This document shows positions 8,201-17,548 of a DNA stretch of 64,000 nt, piece after piece (the first letter of the stretch is position 1; each line of letters opens with the position of its first letter). Source of the DNA: [Mycobacterium] nativiensis (lineage in GTDB: Bacteria; Actinomycetota; Actinomycetes; Mycobacteriales; Mycobacteriaceae); contig NZ_CP083986.1 of NCBI RefSeq assembly GCF_020172685.1, forward strand, positions 4,544,158-4,608,157, given 5' to 3'. The position numbers were made by a program, and so were the translations under genes. The notes beneath the pieces were generated by a model. The model made no database searches. It saw nothing but the letters and a program-made list of their open reading frames with translations, and was not told the origin of the DNA.

Positions 8201-9900
8201 GTCTGCCTCGGTGCGAGCATCAGATCTGCCCAGTTCTCGGCGGGTAACCATTTGTCGCCCCCGGAGACGAACACCCCGGTGCTGCCCGCCGGATCCACGA
8301 ACTTTCCGGTGCGCTGGTCGTAGCTGCTGTAGGCGACCCCGTTGGCCTGGGCCGGCGCCTCGGCCGGCAAGGGGCCGGGAGCAGGCCCAGGCGCCGGATC
8401 ACGTCCGTAGGCGGGCAGGCCGCCGTTGCCTCCGGGGCCAGTCGGCAGGTTCTGGTCCGGTGGCGCGTAGTACGGCCACGGCGCGGGCGCGTTCGGCCCC
8501 AGCTCATTCGGCGGGTACGGCAGCGGGAACGGCGGGTTGGGCGCCGGACCAGGGCCCGCGGGCACGCCCGGCGGCAGTACCGCCACCGGCGGGCCGGGGT
8601 CGTAGTCGGACCGCGGCGGGATGTAGGGGAACTTGTTCATCGGGTTGTACATCCGCGGGTCGGTGATCGGGGTGTCGTACGGCACCGGCGGACCACGCCA
8701 GGGGTTGCTGCCGATCGGGACGAATCCCTTCGGGTCACGGCACTGCTGAATGGTCGCCGCCCGCTTGCCCGGGTACTCCATGCACGGGTAGTTGCGGGCG
8801 CCGCGAACCGCGGTCGGATCATTCTGCGCCGCTTTGCAGTACAGCTCCTTCGGCAGTTCACGCACCGTTTCGTCGGCCGGCGAACGCATCTCGGTGAACG
8901 GCACGAACCCGACCGTGCATGGCGGCGGATCATGCATGTCGATCTTGAAGTCCAGCTTGACGCCTTCTTCCATCGGCACGCCGCCGGCGACGGTCAGCAA
9001 CGCGGCCATCAGTGCGGGGAACACCACCAGCGCGTGTTCGATCGAGTTGCGGTAGATGACCCCGACCCGGCCGAAGTTGGCAATACTGGCCGCCAGCGTC
9101 GGGAACGATGCCCGGATTCCGCTGAACGTGGTGTTGGCCGCGTCGGTGACACCGGGCAGGGTCTGCAGCACCTCACGCAGCTGCGGGTCGGCGTTACGCA
9201 CCTCGGTGGTGACCGCCGCCAGCGACTTGGTCAGCCTCTTGATGTCGTCACCGCTGCGGATCTGGGCATCCAGGAATGGCTCGACCTGGTCGATCAACGC
9301 GTACGTCGCGTCGAAGTTGGCGTTGGCTTCGTCGACCAGCTGCCGGGACGATGCGATCATCCGGGCCAGTTCCTGCCCCGACCCGTTGAACCCCTCGAAT
9401 GCGTTGCGCAGCAGGTCGCGCAGCCGGCTGTTGGCGACGCTGTTGACCAGCGACTGGGCCTGGTCGAGCAATCCGGCGATGTCCTGGCCGATCGCGGTGC
9501 GGTCCTGGCCGATGTGCGCACCATTGCGCAGCGCTGCAACGGCCGCAGTGGTCCCCTCGGGTGGAACCAGGTCGATGTACTGCTCACCGATCGCAGACAT
9601 GCTCTTGACGGTGGCGGTGACGTTGCCCGGAACCTTGGTGCCGCTGTTGAGCCGCATCTGGGCATCGACACCGTGGTCGCTGAGCTGCACTGATTCCACC
9701 CGGCCCACCGTCACGCCTCGGTAAGTGACGTTGGCGCTCTTGTAGATGCCGCCGCCGCCGATGAAGTCGGCGGTCACCTTGTAGGTGCCGATACCCATCC
9801 GGCTGGGCGCATGCAGGTACAGGATCGAGATCGCACCGACGGCCAGCACGGTGACCACGGCGAAGATCCCGAGCTGGATTCGGACGAGGCGAGTCAGCAT
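8197..9900 (-). CDS. mce4F: Mce family protein Mce4F
   Basis: This 567-residue protein has an N-terminal membrane anchor (LGIFAVVTVLAVGAISILYL) followed by the MlaD/MCE domain (about 40-115, including YRGVTVGRVESVQL). A helical cholesterol-uptake-porter region follows. The tail from about residue 440 is unusually proline/glycine-rich. MCE domains form the substrate tunnel of the Mce4 cholesterol importer in the cell envelope; six paralogues (A-F) assemble together. Its ATG is three bases beyond the mce4E stop. Confidence 0.93.
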   Translation of the reverse strand: MLTRLVRIQLGIFAVVTVLAVGAISILYLHAPSRMGIGTYKVTADFIGGGGIYKSANVTYRGVTVGRVESVQLSDHGVDAQMRLNSGTKVPGNVTATVKSMSAIGEQYIDLVPPEGTTAAVAALRNGAHIGQDRTAIGQDIAGLLDQAQSLVNSVANSRLRDLLRNAFEGFNGSGQELARMIASSRQLVDEANANFDATYALIDQVEPFLDAQIRSGDDIKRLTKSLAAVTTEVRNADPQLREVLQTLPGVTDAANTTFSGIRASFPTLAASIANFGRVGVIYRNSIEHALVVFPALMAALLTVAGGVPMEEGVKLDFKIDMHDPPPCTVGFVPFTEMRSPADETVRELPKELYCKAAQNDPTAVRGARNYPCMEYPGKRAATIQQCRDPKGFVPIGSNPWRGPPVPYDTPITDPRMYNPMNKFPYIPPRSDYDPGPPVAVLPPGVPAGPGPAPNPPFPLPYPPNELGPNAPAPWPYYAPPDQNLPTGPGGNGGLPAYGRDPAPGPAPGPLPAEAPAQANGVAYSSYDQRTGKFVDPAGSTGVFVSGGDKWLPAENWADLMLAPRQT

Positions 9901-9903
9901 TGA

Positions 9904-11091
9904 TCAGTCCCCATAGTTCGGAGCCGTGCCGGCCGGGATCTTGAACGGATCAGCGGCCTGCCCGGAAAGGTTGGCCATCTGTCCGATCAAGAAGTCGGGT
10001 GGGTTGATGATGTCGTGCATGTGCGGCATGTTCGGGTCGAAGGCGCCGGTGGTGAACACCGACTCGCCGAGCCGTCGCAGCGTGAAGTCGAAGGTGACGT
10101 AGACGTTGAGGAAGTCACCGCGCACCGCGTTGCGCAGGTACATCGACGGGAACGGGAACGTTGGAATGAACGGGAACGCCGTCACCAACTCGTTGGCGTT
10201 TTCGGCGAAGGACTTCACGACCGGGTACAGGCCCTTGATGTCGGCGACGAAGTCTTCCTTGGTCTCGGACATGATCCGCGAGCCGACCGTCGCCAGGCGC
10301 TGCAGCGCATCGAATGCGTCGACGATGTTGGTGCGGTTGTCGTTGAGCACCGCCAAGGCAGCCGGCATTGTGTCCAGCGCACGAGCCAGGCTGGGCGCGC
10401 TGCGGGCCAGGGTCACCCCGACCCGGTTCAGGCCGTCAGCGGCGGCGATGATGTCGCGGGCCTGTCGGTCCAGCGACACAGTCAGCTCCGCCAGCCGGGG
10501 CAGCAGTCCGGCGAACGTGCCGGCCCGGCCGGCGACCGCCGCGTACGCCTCCTCGGTGATGTCCTGCAGCGCACCGAGATTGCCCTGATTCACCACCACA
10601 CCCAGTGACGACAGCACTTCTTCGGTGCTGGGGTAGCGCCCGGTCCGGCTCAGTGGGATCTGGTCGCCTGGGGCGAGTCTTCCGACCGGAGCTTCGCCGT
10701 GCGGTTCGGACAGCTCGATGTGCTGGGAGCCCAGCAGCGAGGTCTGCGCGACCTTCGCGGTGGCGTTGGCCGGCAGCATGACGTTGCCGTCCAGCGACAG
10801 CTTGACCGCCGCGTAGAAGCTACCGTCGGGCTGCTGCACGGCCTGCAGACCGGAGACGCTGCCCACGGTGACGTCGTCGACCATCACCGGCGAGTTCTGC
10901 GGCAGCGTAGTCACATCCGGCAGTTGCACCGTGATGGTGTAGGACCCGCGGCCGTGGCCCGCGGTACCCGGCATATTCAGCGAGTTCAGCCCACCGAACT
11001 GGCAACCGGACAACACCAGCGCCCCGGCGCCCAGTGCCGCGCCGCGCCGACCGGCCCGCCTAGCCGCACCGGCAAGAGACTTCACCCTCAT
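9904..11091 (-). CDS. lprN: Mce family lipoprotein LprN (Mce4E)
   Basis: The 395-residue protein carries a lipobox LVLSGC with the acylated cysteine at residue 30, then an MCE domain (YTITVQLPDVTTLPQNSPVMVDDVTVGSV) and the helical Mce tail. The E subunit is the lipoprotein of Mce complexes. The start at 11091 is fixed by the ATGA overlap with the mce4D stop and a GGAGGGCGG ribosome site; the longer frame reaching 11238 lies inside mce4D and was dropped. Confidence 0.93.
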   Translation of the reverse strand: MRVKSLAGAARRAGRRGAALGAGALVLSGCQFGGLNSLNMPGTAGHGRGSYTITVQLPDVTTLPQNSPVMVDDVTVGSVSGLQAVQQPDGSFYAAVKLSLDGNVMLPANATAKVAQTSLLGSQHIELSEPHGEAPVGRLAPGDQIPLSRTGRYPSTEEVLSSLGVVVNQGNLGALQDITEEAYAAVAGRAGTFAGLLPRLAELTVSLDRQARDIIAAADGLNRVGVTLARSAPSLARALDTMPAALAVLNDNRTNIVDAFDALQRLATVGSRIMSETKEDFVADIKGLYPVVKSFAENANELVTAFPFIPTFPFPSMYLRNAVRGDFLNVYVTFDFTLRRLGESVFTTGAFDPNMPHMHDIINPPDFLIGQMANLSGQAADPFKIPAGTAPNYGD

Positions 11092-12422
11092 CCGCCCTCC
11101 CTCGGCGCTCCGGCCCCGGGTTGCTGCGGGCCGGTCGGGCCGGGCGCCCTGCCCAACTGCCCCGGGTCCGATGGCGGCAGGAACAGTGCGGCGACGTCCT
11201 CTGTGCTGGGCGGTGTGACACCCGGCGCCGGCATCCACTTCAGGTAGGGCACCGGGGTCTGTGCCTTGGCCTCGGTCTCCGGGGTGTCGTAGATGATCTG
11301 GCCCTTGTAGGCGGTGATCGAGTTGATCGGGTGGAACAGGAACGGCAGGAAGTTCATCGACCAGCGGCGCATGACCGGTCCCATCCGCTCCTTGCAGATC
11401 TCCGCCCTCTTGAAGTTGTCGGGCACCGAACCGATATCGAAGACGCCGCCGCAGATGAACTGGACGGGGTTGGCGAAGTCGGGCAGGGACAGCAGACCGC
11501 TCAAGGTGCCCTGCGCGGGGTTGTAGATGTTGTAGAAGTTGGTCAGGCCGTGCGGCGTGATGTGCAGCACCTGCTCGAAGTTATCGCTTGAATCCGACAG
11601 CATCTTGGTGAAGTCCGCGAGCTTGTTGACCTGGCTGATCAACGCGTCGTTGTTGTCGTTCAGGAAGCCCCGTACGTCGCGCAGCGCCTGGTTCAGGCTG
11701 CCCAGGGTGACATCCAGATCGGCCGAACTCTCGGCCAGCACGGCCGACACTGCCGCGACGTGGCCGGTGAACTGGACCATCTGTTCGTTGCTGCCCGACA
11801 GCGCATCGACCAGTACCTGCAGGTTCTTGACGGTGCCGAACAGGTCGGTGCGCGAGTCCCCGAGCCGGCCGGCGGTTGCCGACAGCTCCCGCAGGGCGCT
11901 CCGGAAGGAGTCACCCTTGCCGTCGAAGGTGTCGGCGGCCTGGTTGACGAACGCGCTGAGCGCACCGTTGAGCTTGCCCTGCCCGGGCGCCAGTTGTGCG
12001 CTGAGCTGGGTCAGCTCTGCCTTGACCTCGTCCCATTCGACCGGCACCGCGGTGCGGTCCTCGCCGATTACGGCGCCGTCGGCCAGCTTCTCGCCTCCGG
12101 TGTAGGCCGGGGCAAGCTGAATCACCCGCGCGGACACGATATTCGGCGCCATCATCACCGCACGCACATCGGCCGGCAACGGCACGTCCTTGTTCACCGT
12201 CATGGTGATCTTGACGTTCTCGGCGCGGGGCTCGATGGACTCGATGCGGCCGACCGGGACCCCGACCACCCGGACGTCGTCGCCCGGGTACAGGCCCACC
12301 GCCGAGGCGAAGTAGCCGGTGATGCGGTAGCCGCGCTGCGCGGGCAGCACCAGGTACACGCCGGCGGCCAGCAGCGCGGCCAGCACTCCGGCGAGAACAA
12401 TGCGTGATGTTCGGCGTGTCAT
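11088..12422 (-). CDS. mce4D: Mce family protein Mce4D
   Basis: The 444-residue product has an N-terminal helix (IVLAGVLAALLAAGVYLVL), the MCE domain with ASAVGLYPGDDVRVVGVPVGRI and a long helical region. The C-terminal 40 residues are proline/glycine-rich. It overlaps mce4C by four bases (ATGA) and mce4E by four bases. It is a structural subunit of the Mce4 sterol transporter. Confidence 0.93.
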   Translation of the reverse strand: MTRRTSRIVLAGVLAALLAAGVYLVLPAQRGYRITGYFASAVGLYPGDDVRVVGVPVGRIESIEPRAENVKITMTVNKDVPLPADVRAVMMAPNIVSARVIQLAPAYTGGEKLADGAVIGEDRTAVPVEWDEVKAELTQLSAQLAPGQGKLNGALSAFVNQAADTFDGKGDSFRSALRELSATAGRLGDSRTDLFGTVKNLQVLVDALSGSNEQMVQFTGHVAAVSAVLAESSADLDVTLGSLNQALRDVRGFLNDNNDALISQVNKLADFTKMLSDSSDNFEQVLHITPHGLTNFYNIYNPAQGTLSGLLSLPDFANPVQFICGGVFDIGSVPDNFKRAEICKERMGPVMRRWSMNFLPFLFHPINSITAYKGQIIYDTPETEAKAQTPVPYLKWMPAPGVTPPSTEDVAALFLPPSDPGQLGRAPGPTGPQQPGAGAPREGG

Positions 12423-13477
12423 GGTGACTTCGGCTTAATCATGGTGCGGTCGGTGATCATTCCGCGCAGGTAGTCGGCCAGGCTGTCCGGGATCTTGCCG
12501 GGCTGGAAGAATATGTCGAGCATGACCTCCGACATGGTGGGCGGGGGCAAGCCGTAGAGGTTGATCTGGAAACCCGGCCCGGAGGCCACCACCTCGCCGA
12601 GCGTGGTTGCGTAGCCGGGCAACCGGTCCAGCGCTCCGGCAATCCTGTCCTTGCGCTCGATCAGGTTGTCCATCACCAGGTTGAGTTTGTTCAGGGTCGG
12701 ACCGATCTCCTTCTGATTATCGGCGACAACCCCGGAAAGCTGTTGTGACACATCGTCGATACCGCCGATCAGCGTACCGATCGCCTGACGGCGCTCGTCG
12801 AGCGCAGCGAAGAGTTGGTTCCCGTCCAGTACCAGCCGGTTGACCTGCGCGGCACGCTGGTTGAGCACACCGGTCACCGACTTGGCGTGGGTCAGCAACT
12901 GGCCCAACGCTTCGTCGCGGCGATTGATGCTGCGAGACAGCGCCGACACCCCGTCCAACGCCCCACGTAGCTGCGGGGTCGCCTCGCGCATCGAGTCGGT
13001 GAGTACCCCCAGGGCCTCTTCGAACCGCGGCTTGTCCAGGTCGCGGACATTGCCGCCGAGGTCCTGCAGCGCATTGTTGAGCGTGTACGGCGACCGGGTG
13101 CGCTCCAACGGGATCACGGTGACCGAGCCCGCCCCGGCGGGACTGATCGACAGTGCTTTCTCACCCAGCACGGTGTCGGTGCGGATCGCGGCCAGCGACT
13201 GGTCGCCCACCCGGACCTTGCGGTCGACGGTGAAACTCACCTGCGCACTGGCTCCGGCCAGCGCCACTTTGTTCACCTTGCCCACCCGGATACCGGACAC
13301 CGTCACGTCGTTGCCGGGGATGATTCCCCCGGCGTCGGCGAAGTAGCCCTGATAGGTCTTGCCCTGCGGCCAGAACGGCAGGCTGGTGTAGCCGAACGAC
13401 ACCAAGACCAGGCATGCGATCAGCGCGATGCCCAAAGTGCCCGTGCGAACCGGGTTTACGCCGTCAGTTTTTGACAG
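12419..13477 (-). CDS. mce4C: Mce family protein Mce4C, apparent CTG start
   Basis: The product, about 352 residues, has one membrane helix (TLGIALIACLVLVSFGYTSL) and the MCE domain with FADAGGIIPGNDVTVSGIRVGKV, followed by the helical tail. M. tuberculosis Mce4C is about 357 residues. No ATG, GTG or TTG occurs in frame between 13477 and about 13600, and the first one downstream (TTG at 13435) would cut into the membrane helix. A CTG at 13477 is preceded by AAGGGAAGG at ideal spacing, so I take it as the start; it overlaps the mce4B 3' end by 14 bases. Confidence 0.85.
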   Translation of the reverse strand: MSKTDGVNPVRTGTLGIALIACLVLVSFGYTSLPFWPQGKTYQGYFADAGGIIPGNDVTVSGIRVGKVNKVALAGASAQVSFTVDRKVRVGDQSLAAIRTDTVLGEKALSISPAGAGSVTVIPLERTRSPYTLNNALQDLGGNVRDLDKPRFEEALGVLTDSMREATPQLRGALDGVSALSRSINRRDEALGQLLTHAKSVTGVLNQRAAQVNRLVLDGNQLFAALDERRQAIGTLIGGIDDVSQQLSGVVADNQKEIGPTLNKLNLVMDNLIERKDRIAGALDRLPGYATTLGEVVASGPGFQINLYGLPPPTMSEVMLDIFFQPGKIPDSLADYLRGMITDRTMIKPKSP

Positions 13478-14501
13478 GAGAACACCTTCCCTTGGTGGTG
13501 TCGGCCTGACCGCCCATCGGCAGCGTGATGTCGCTGCCGGCCGGCCCGTTGAGCTTGAGGGCGACCGTGCAGTAGTTGATGTTGAAGAACGAGCCGTAGG
13601 CACCGAGTGCGTTGAGCCGCAGGTAGTTCTCCTCCAGCGGGTCGATGACCGCGTTCAGTTCGTCCTTGCGCTTGTCCAGCACGGTGGCAAACGGCCGGAC
13701 GTTCTCGAGCACGCCCTGCAGCGGCCGACGGGTGCGGCGCAGCGTGTCGGTGAGATCGCTCTCGACGGCGGCCAGCGGGCCGATCGCACCGGCGATCGCG
13801 TCCTTGCCCTGCGCCAGGCCGCTGATCAGCTGCTGCAGCCGGTCGACGGTGGCGTCGAACTGTTCGCTCTTGTCGTCGACGGTGGCCAGCACGGTGTTGA
13901 GGTTGTTGATCACGTCGCCGATCAGCTGGTCGCGGGAGGCCAGCGTGGTGGTGAACGAGCTGGTGCTGGCCAGCATCTGCGTCAGTGCGCCGCCCTGCCC
14001 CTGCAGCAGCTCGATGATCGCATTGCTGACCTCGTTGATCTTCTTGCCGTCCAGGCCCTTGAGCACCGGGCGCATCCCGCCGAGCAGCGCGTCGAGATCC
14101 AGCGCCGGCTGGGTGTGCTCCCGGGCGATGGTGCCGCCGGGCGGCAGCTTACGCAGCTCCCCGGCCCCGGATGCGATCTCCAGGTACCGGTCGCCGACCA
14201 GGTTCTCGTACCGGATCAGCGCGCGGGTCGAATCGTAGATCTGGTAGCGCTTGTCGAGGTCGAAGGTGACGCTGACGCTGTTGTCCGGGGTCAGCTCGAC
14301 GCGCTTCACCGTGCCCACCGGGATCCCGGAGATCCGCACGTCCTCGCCGCCCTTGAGCCGGGACGCGGAGGCGAAGTCGGCGTGGTAGGTGTGGTTGGAC
14401 GCGAACCGGAACTCGCCGAACACCACCACCAGACCGGCCGATACCAGCAGCATGGCGGCGGTGAAGATGGCGACCTTGATCAAAGTGCTTCGATGGCTCA
14501 T
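13464..14501 (-). CDS. mce4B: Mce family protein Mce4B
   Basis: The 345-residue protein shows the anchor IFTAAMLLVSAGLVVVFGEF and MCE domain with ASRLKGGEDVRISGIPVGTV, then helices and a C-terminal part containing paired cysteines. Its ATG overlaps the mce4A stop by one base (TGATG). It is part of the hexameric Mce4 tunnel for cholesterol. Confidence 0.94.
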   Translation of the reverse strand: MSHRSTLIKVAIFTAAMLLVSAGLVVVFGEFRFASNHTYHADFASASRLKGGEDVRISGIPVGTVKRVELTPDNSVSVTFDLDKRYQIYDSTRALIRYENLVGDRYLEIASGAGELRKLPPGGTIAREHTQPALDLDALLGGMRPVLKGLDGKKINEVSNAIIELLQGQGGALTQMLASTSSFTTTLASRDQLIGDVINNLNTVLATVDDKSEQFDATVDRLQQLISGLAQGKDAIAGAIGPLAAVESDLTDTLRRTRRPLQGVLENVRPFATVLDKRKDELNAVIDPLEENYLRLNALGAYGSFFNINYCTVALKLNGPAGSDITLPMGGQADTTKGRCSPVKN

Positions 14502-15700
14502 CAGTACTCGTCCCGTTCCGCGAAGGCGCCGTTGAAGAGGAACTGCGCGGTGGACGGTGCGTCGAACTGCACCTCGGTGTTCGGCTGGAACGGGATGTAG
14601 GCGTTGTCTGTCACCAGGAACGGCGATCGGAACCAGGAGCCGCCGAACTGCTTGCTGGGCAGGTCCGGCAGGCCACGACAGTTCGGCCCACCGGACGCGT
14701 TGGCCACCGGCAGACTCTCCGGATAGGTGTAGGCCGGTGCGCCCGGCAGGAAGTTGGAGTGCACGTACAGCGCCGGCTTGGTACCGCCCAGCGACGGCCC
14801 GAACTTCTCCAGCGACTGCTTGATGCCCTTGAACAGACAGCCGAATTCCGGGGAGTATTCGCCCAGCAGGGTGGCCATGGCACGGAAACGCTGGATACCG
14901 GCGATGAAGTCATCGGCGGCCGGCGCGAAGGTGTCGTAGCCGTTGTTGGCCAGCCCGGTGGTCGCCAGCAGCGCCTTGCTCAGGTTGTCGCGCTGGTCGA
15001 CCAGGGTCTTGCTGATCGTCGGGAGGTTGTCGAAGGTCGTCGCCAGATCGGGCGCGGCATCCCCGTAGATGTTGCCGACGACCGCGGTCTTGGCGAATCC
15101 CGACTGCAGCTGGGGCAGTTTGGGATTGAACTTCTCCAGGTAGCCGTTCAATCCGGACAACAACCCGCCCAGGTTGTCGCCGTTGCCCCGCAGCCCTTCG
15201 GCCAGCGCGCTGATCGTCCCATTGAGCTGTACCGGGTCAATCTTGTCCAGCACGTCGGTGAGCTTCTCGAACAGCGTGTTGACTTCCAGCTGCACGTCGG
15301 AGGCCTGCACGTTGGCCCCGTTGCGCAACGCGGTGCCCGACGGCACCGGCGGCGGAATGAACTCCACCGACTTGGCCCCGAATACGGTGTTGCTGGCGAT
15401 GTGCACGGCGGCGTTCGAGGGGATGTAGTGCATTGCGGAGCTGTCCAAGGCCAGGATCAGCTTGGCCTGCTCGCCCTGGTACTTGATCGCCTTGACCTTG
15501 CCGACCTGGATTCCCCGGTATTTGACCTTGGCGTCCTGCTCCATCACCAAGCCGGCGCGCGGCGAGGTGACGGTCACCTTGTCGGTGGAGGTGAAGACAG
15601 ATGTATAGGAAAGGTAGGTGAACGCCGTTGCGGCGAGCAGGATCGCACCCAGGACTGCCGCAGCAATCCGTACCTGGGTACGACTCGATCCTGTGTTCAC
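14501..15700 (-). CDS. mce4A: Mce family protein Mce4A
   Basis: At 399 residues this matches M. tuberculosis Mce4A (about 400). It has the anchor helix (IAAAVLGAILLAATAFTYL), the MCE domain with KVKYRGIQVGKVKAIKY, and a cholesterol-uptake-porter helical region. GTG 15700 was chosen because AAGGGAACAAGG lies just upstream and the junction with yrbE4B is then only 13 bp; further-upstream in-frame codons lie inside yrbE4B. Mce4A is a required component of mycobacterial cholesterol import. Confidence 0.94.
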   Translation of the reverse strand: MNTGSSRTQVRIAAAVLGAILLAATAFTYLSYTSVFTSTDKVTVTSPRAGLVMEQDAKVKYRGIQVGKVKAIKYQGEQAKLILALDSSAMHYIPSNAAVHIASNTVFGAKSVEFIPPPVPSGTALRNGANVQASDVQLEVNTLFEKLTDVLDKIDPVQLNGTISALAEGLRGNGDNLGGLLSGLNGYLEKFNPKLPQLQSGFAKTAVVGNIYGDAAPDLATTFDNLPTISKTLVDQRDNLSKALLATTGLANNGYDTFAPAADDFIAGIQRFRAMATLLGEYSPEFGCLFKGIKQSLEKFGPSLGGTKPALYVHSNFLPGAPAYTYPESLPVANASGGPNCRGLPDLPSKQFGGSWFRSPFLVTDNAYIPFQPNTEVQFDAPSTAQFLFNGAFAERDEY

Positions 15701-15713
15701 CCTTGTTCCCTTG

Positions 15714-16556
15714 CTATCCCGAGAGGTTGAAGTTACCGGAGCCGCCGTAGACGGCAAGTGAGACGAACAACGTGATGACGACCACGACCACCAGTGACGT
15801 CCGGACCGCTTGACCCACCGCGATACCCACACCGACTGGGCCACCTGCGGCATTGAAGCCGTAGTAGGTGTGCACCAGCATCACCGCGATGGACATGATG
15901 ATCGCCTGCAGGAAGGACCACAGCAGGTCGGTGGGTATAAGGAAGGTGTCGAAGTAGTGGTCGTAGAGGCCCGGCGACTGCGAGTTGATGAACACCGTGG
16001 TGGATCGGGCCGCGAAAAATGCCGCGAGCACTGACAGTGAGTACAGCGGAATGATCGCGATCAGGCCCGCCACCAACCGGGTGGACACCAGATAGGACAC
16101 CGCGTGCACCGCCATCGATTCGACGGCGTCGATCTCCTCGGCGACCCGCATGGCGCCGAGCTGGGCGGTGGTGCCGGCGCCGATAGTGGCGGCCAGGGCG
16201 ATCCCGGCGACCACAGGCGCCACGATCCGCACGTTGAGGAACGCCGACAGGAAGCCGGTCAGGGCCTCGATTCCGATGTTGCCCAGCGATGAGAAGCCCT
16301 GCACCGCGATCACTCCGCCGGAGGCCAGGGTCAAGAAGGTGGCCACCCCGACCGTGCCGCCGATGATCGCCAGCGCACCGGTACCCATGGTGATCTCGGC
16401 GATCAGCCGGACCGTCTCCTTGCGGTACTTGGTCAGCGCATTGGGCACGTAGCGGATCGACTCGGCGAAGAACAGCGCCTGTTCGCCGAAGTCATCGACG
16501 GCCGTGGGCACCCAACGAAACAGCCGCCGGAACCGGAGCGTGGCGTCATAGCTCAT
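15714..16556 (-). CDS. yrbE4B: MlaE-type ABC permease YrbE4B
   Basis: The 280-residue permease equals the length of M. tuberculosis YrbE4B. It carries MlaE/DUF140 features: several membrane helices, ATIGAGTTAQLGAMRVAEEIDA as the coupling segment (EExDA motif), and STRLVAGLIAIIPL. The ATG at 16556 overlaps the yrbE4A stop in ATGA. With YrbE4A it forms the inner-membrane part of the Mce4 ABC importer, energised by an ATPase (MceG) encoded elsewhere. Confidence 0.95.
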   Translation of the reverse strand: MSYDATLRFRRLFRWVPTAVDDFGEQALFFAESIRYVPNALTKYRKETVRLIAEITMGTGALAIIGGTVGVATFLTLASGGVIAVQGFSSLGNIGIEALTGFLSAFLNVRIVAPVVAGIALAATIGAGTTAQLGAMRVAEEIDAVESMAVHAVSYLVSTRLVAGLIAIIPLYSLSVLAAFFAARSTTVFINSQSPGLYDHYFDTFLIPTDLLWSFLQAIIMSIAVMLVHTYYGFNAAGGPVGVGIAVGQAVRTSLVVVVVITLFVSLAVYGGSGNFNLSG

Positions 16557-17317
16557 TTGACCAGCACCCGCACGCTGATCGCGGTCATGACGACGTTGAT
16601 GACGAACAGGCAGATGAAGGCGTAGACGACGGTCTCGTTGACCGCGTTGCCGACGCCCTGCGGTCCGCCCTTGGCGGTCAGCCCGCGGTAGCACCCGATC
16701 AGCCCGGCGGCCGTGCCGAACAGCAGCGCCTTGATCTCGGCCATCACCAGCTCCCCGAGCCCGGTGAGCACGGTCAGACCGTTGATGAACGCACCCGGGT
16801 TGACGCCCTGCAGGAAGACGGAGAACACGTAGCCGCCGACCAGGCCGATCGCACACACCAGCCCGTTGAGCAGCAGCGCGACGAACGTCGACGCCAGCGC
16901 CCGGGGCACCACCAGCCGCTGGATCGGGTCGATGCCGAGCACCCGCATCGCGTCGATCTCTTCGCGGATGGTCCGCGCACCCAGGTCGGCGCAGATGGCG
17001 GTGGCGCCCGCACCGGCCACCACCAGCACGGTGACCACGGGCCCCAGCTGGGTGATGGTGCCGAACGCGGTCCCGGCGCCGGACAGATCGGCGGCGCCGA
17101 TCTCGCGCAACAGGATGTTCAGGGTGAATGCCACCAGCACGGTGAACGGGATGGCGACCAGCAAGGTCGGTACCAGCGACACGCTGGCGATCATCCAGGT
17201 CTGCTCGAGGAACTCGCGGTACTGAAACGGCCGGCGGAACATCGCCCGGAAGGTCTCCAGCGACATCTCCACGAAACCGCCCACGGCCCGGGCCGGAACC
17301 GTGAGCTGTTCGATCAA
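16553..17317 (-). CDS. yrbE4A: MlaE-type ABC permease YrbE4A
   Basis: Starting at TTG 17317 the product is 254 residues, the same length as M. tuberculosis YrbE4A, beginning IEQLTVPARAVGG. AGGA lies seven bases upstream of the TTG. It has ICADLGARTIREEIDAMRVL, the MlaE coupling motif, and five or six membrane helices. A longer in-frame ATG at 17365 adds a non-hydrophobic extension and lacks the ribosome site. It is the first gene of the mce4 operon; KstR-type sites lie 130 and 220 bp upstream. Confidence 0.93.
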   Translation of the reverse strand: MIEQLTVPARAVGGFVEMSLETFRAMFRRPFQYREFLEQTWMIASVSLVPTLLVAIPFTVLVAFTLNILLREIGAADLSGAGTAFGTITQLGPVVTVLVVAGAGATAICADLGARTIREEIDAMRVLGIDPIQRLVVPRALASTFVALLLNGLVCAIGLVGGYVFSVFLQGVNPGAFINGLTVLTGLGELVMAEIKALLFGTAAGLIGCYRGLTAKGGPQGVGNAVNETVVYAFICLFVINVVMTAISVRVLVK

Positions 17318-17445
17318 GGCACGTCCTTCCCTCAGGTCGGGCAGCCTGGCCGCCGGTGGTCGCAAAACTGTATCCGGCCACGTCGTGAAGTTGACGTCAT
17401 TCGCGCATTTCAGACGTCGTCCAGCGTGAGCCGGATCATACTAAC

Positions 17446-17459
17446 TAGAACACGTTCGC
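17446..17459. promoter_or_regulatory. KstR operator upstream of mce4 (one mismatch)
   Basis: TAGAACACGTTCGC matches TNNAACNNGTTNNA except for the final base. It is centred in the gap between yrbE4A and hsd4A and is the best candidate operator for the mce4 operon. Confidence 0.65.
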
Positions 17460-17534
17460 AGTGTCAAAGGCCACGTTCGGCCGGGCGAAGACAGTTATTT
17501 TTCCTGGTCAGGATGATTGTGACGCACGCCTCGC

Positions 17535-17548
17535 TGAAACGCGTTCTA
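17535..17548. promoter_or_regulatory. KstR operator at the 3' end of hsd4A, exact match
   Basis: TGAAACGCGTTCTA fits the KstR consensus exactly. It overlaps the hsd4A stop codon and lies about 90 bp before the other mce4 site, so the mce4 promoter region may carry two operators. Confidence 0.65.

Noticed and set aside
16557..17381. yrbE4B frame extending upstream through all of yrbE4A (555 codons), possible fusion or frameshift
   Set aside because: YrbE4A motifs are in another frame with its own start, and the ATGA junction gives both proteins their usual lengths (254 and 280).
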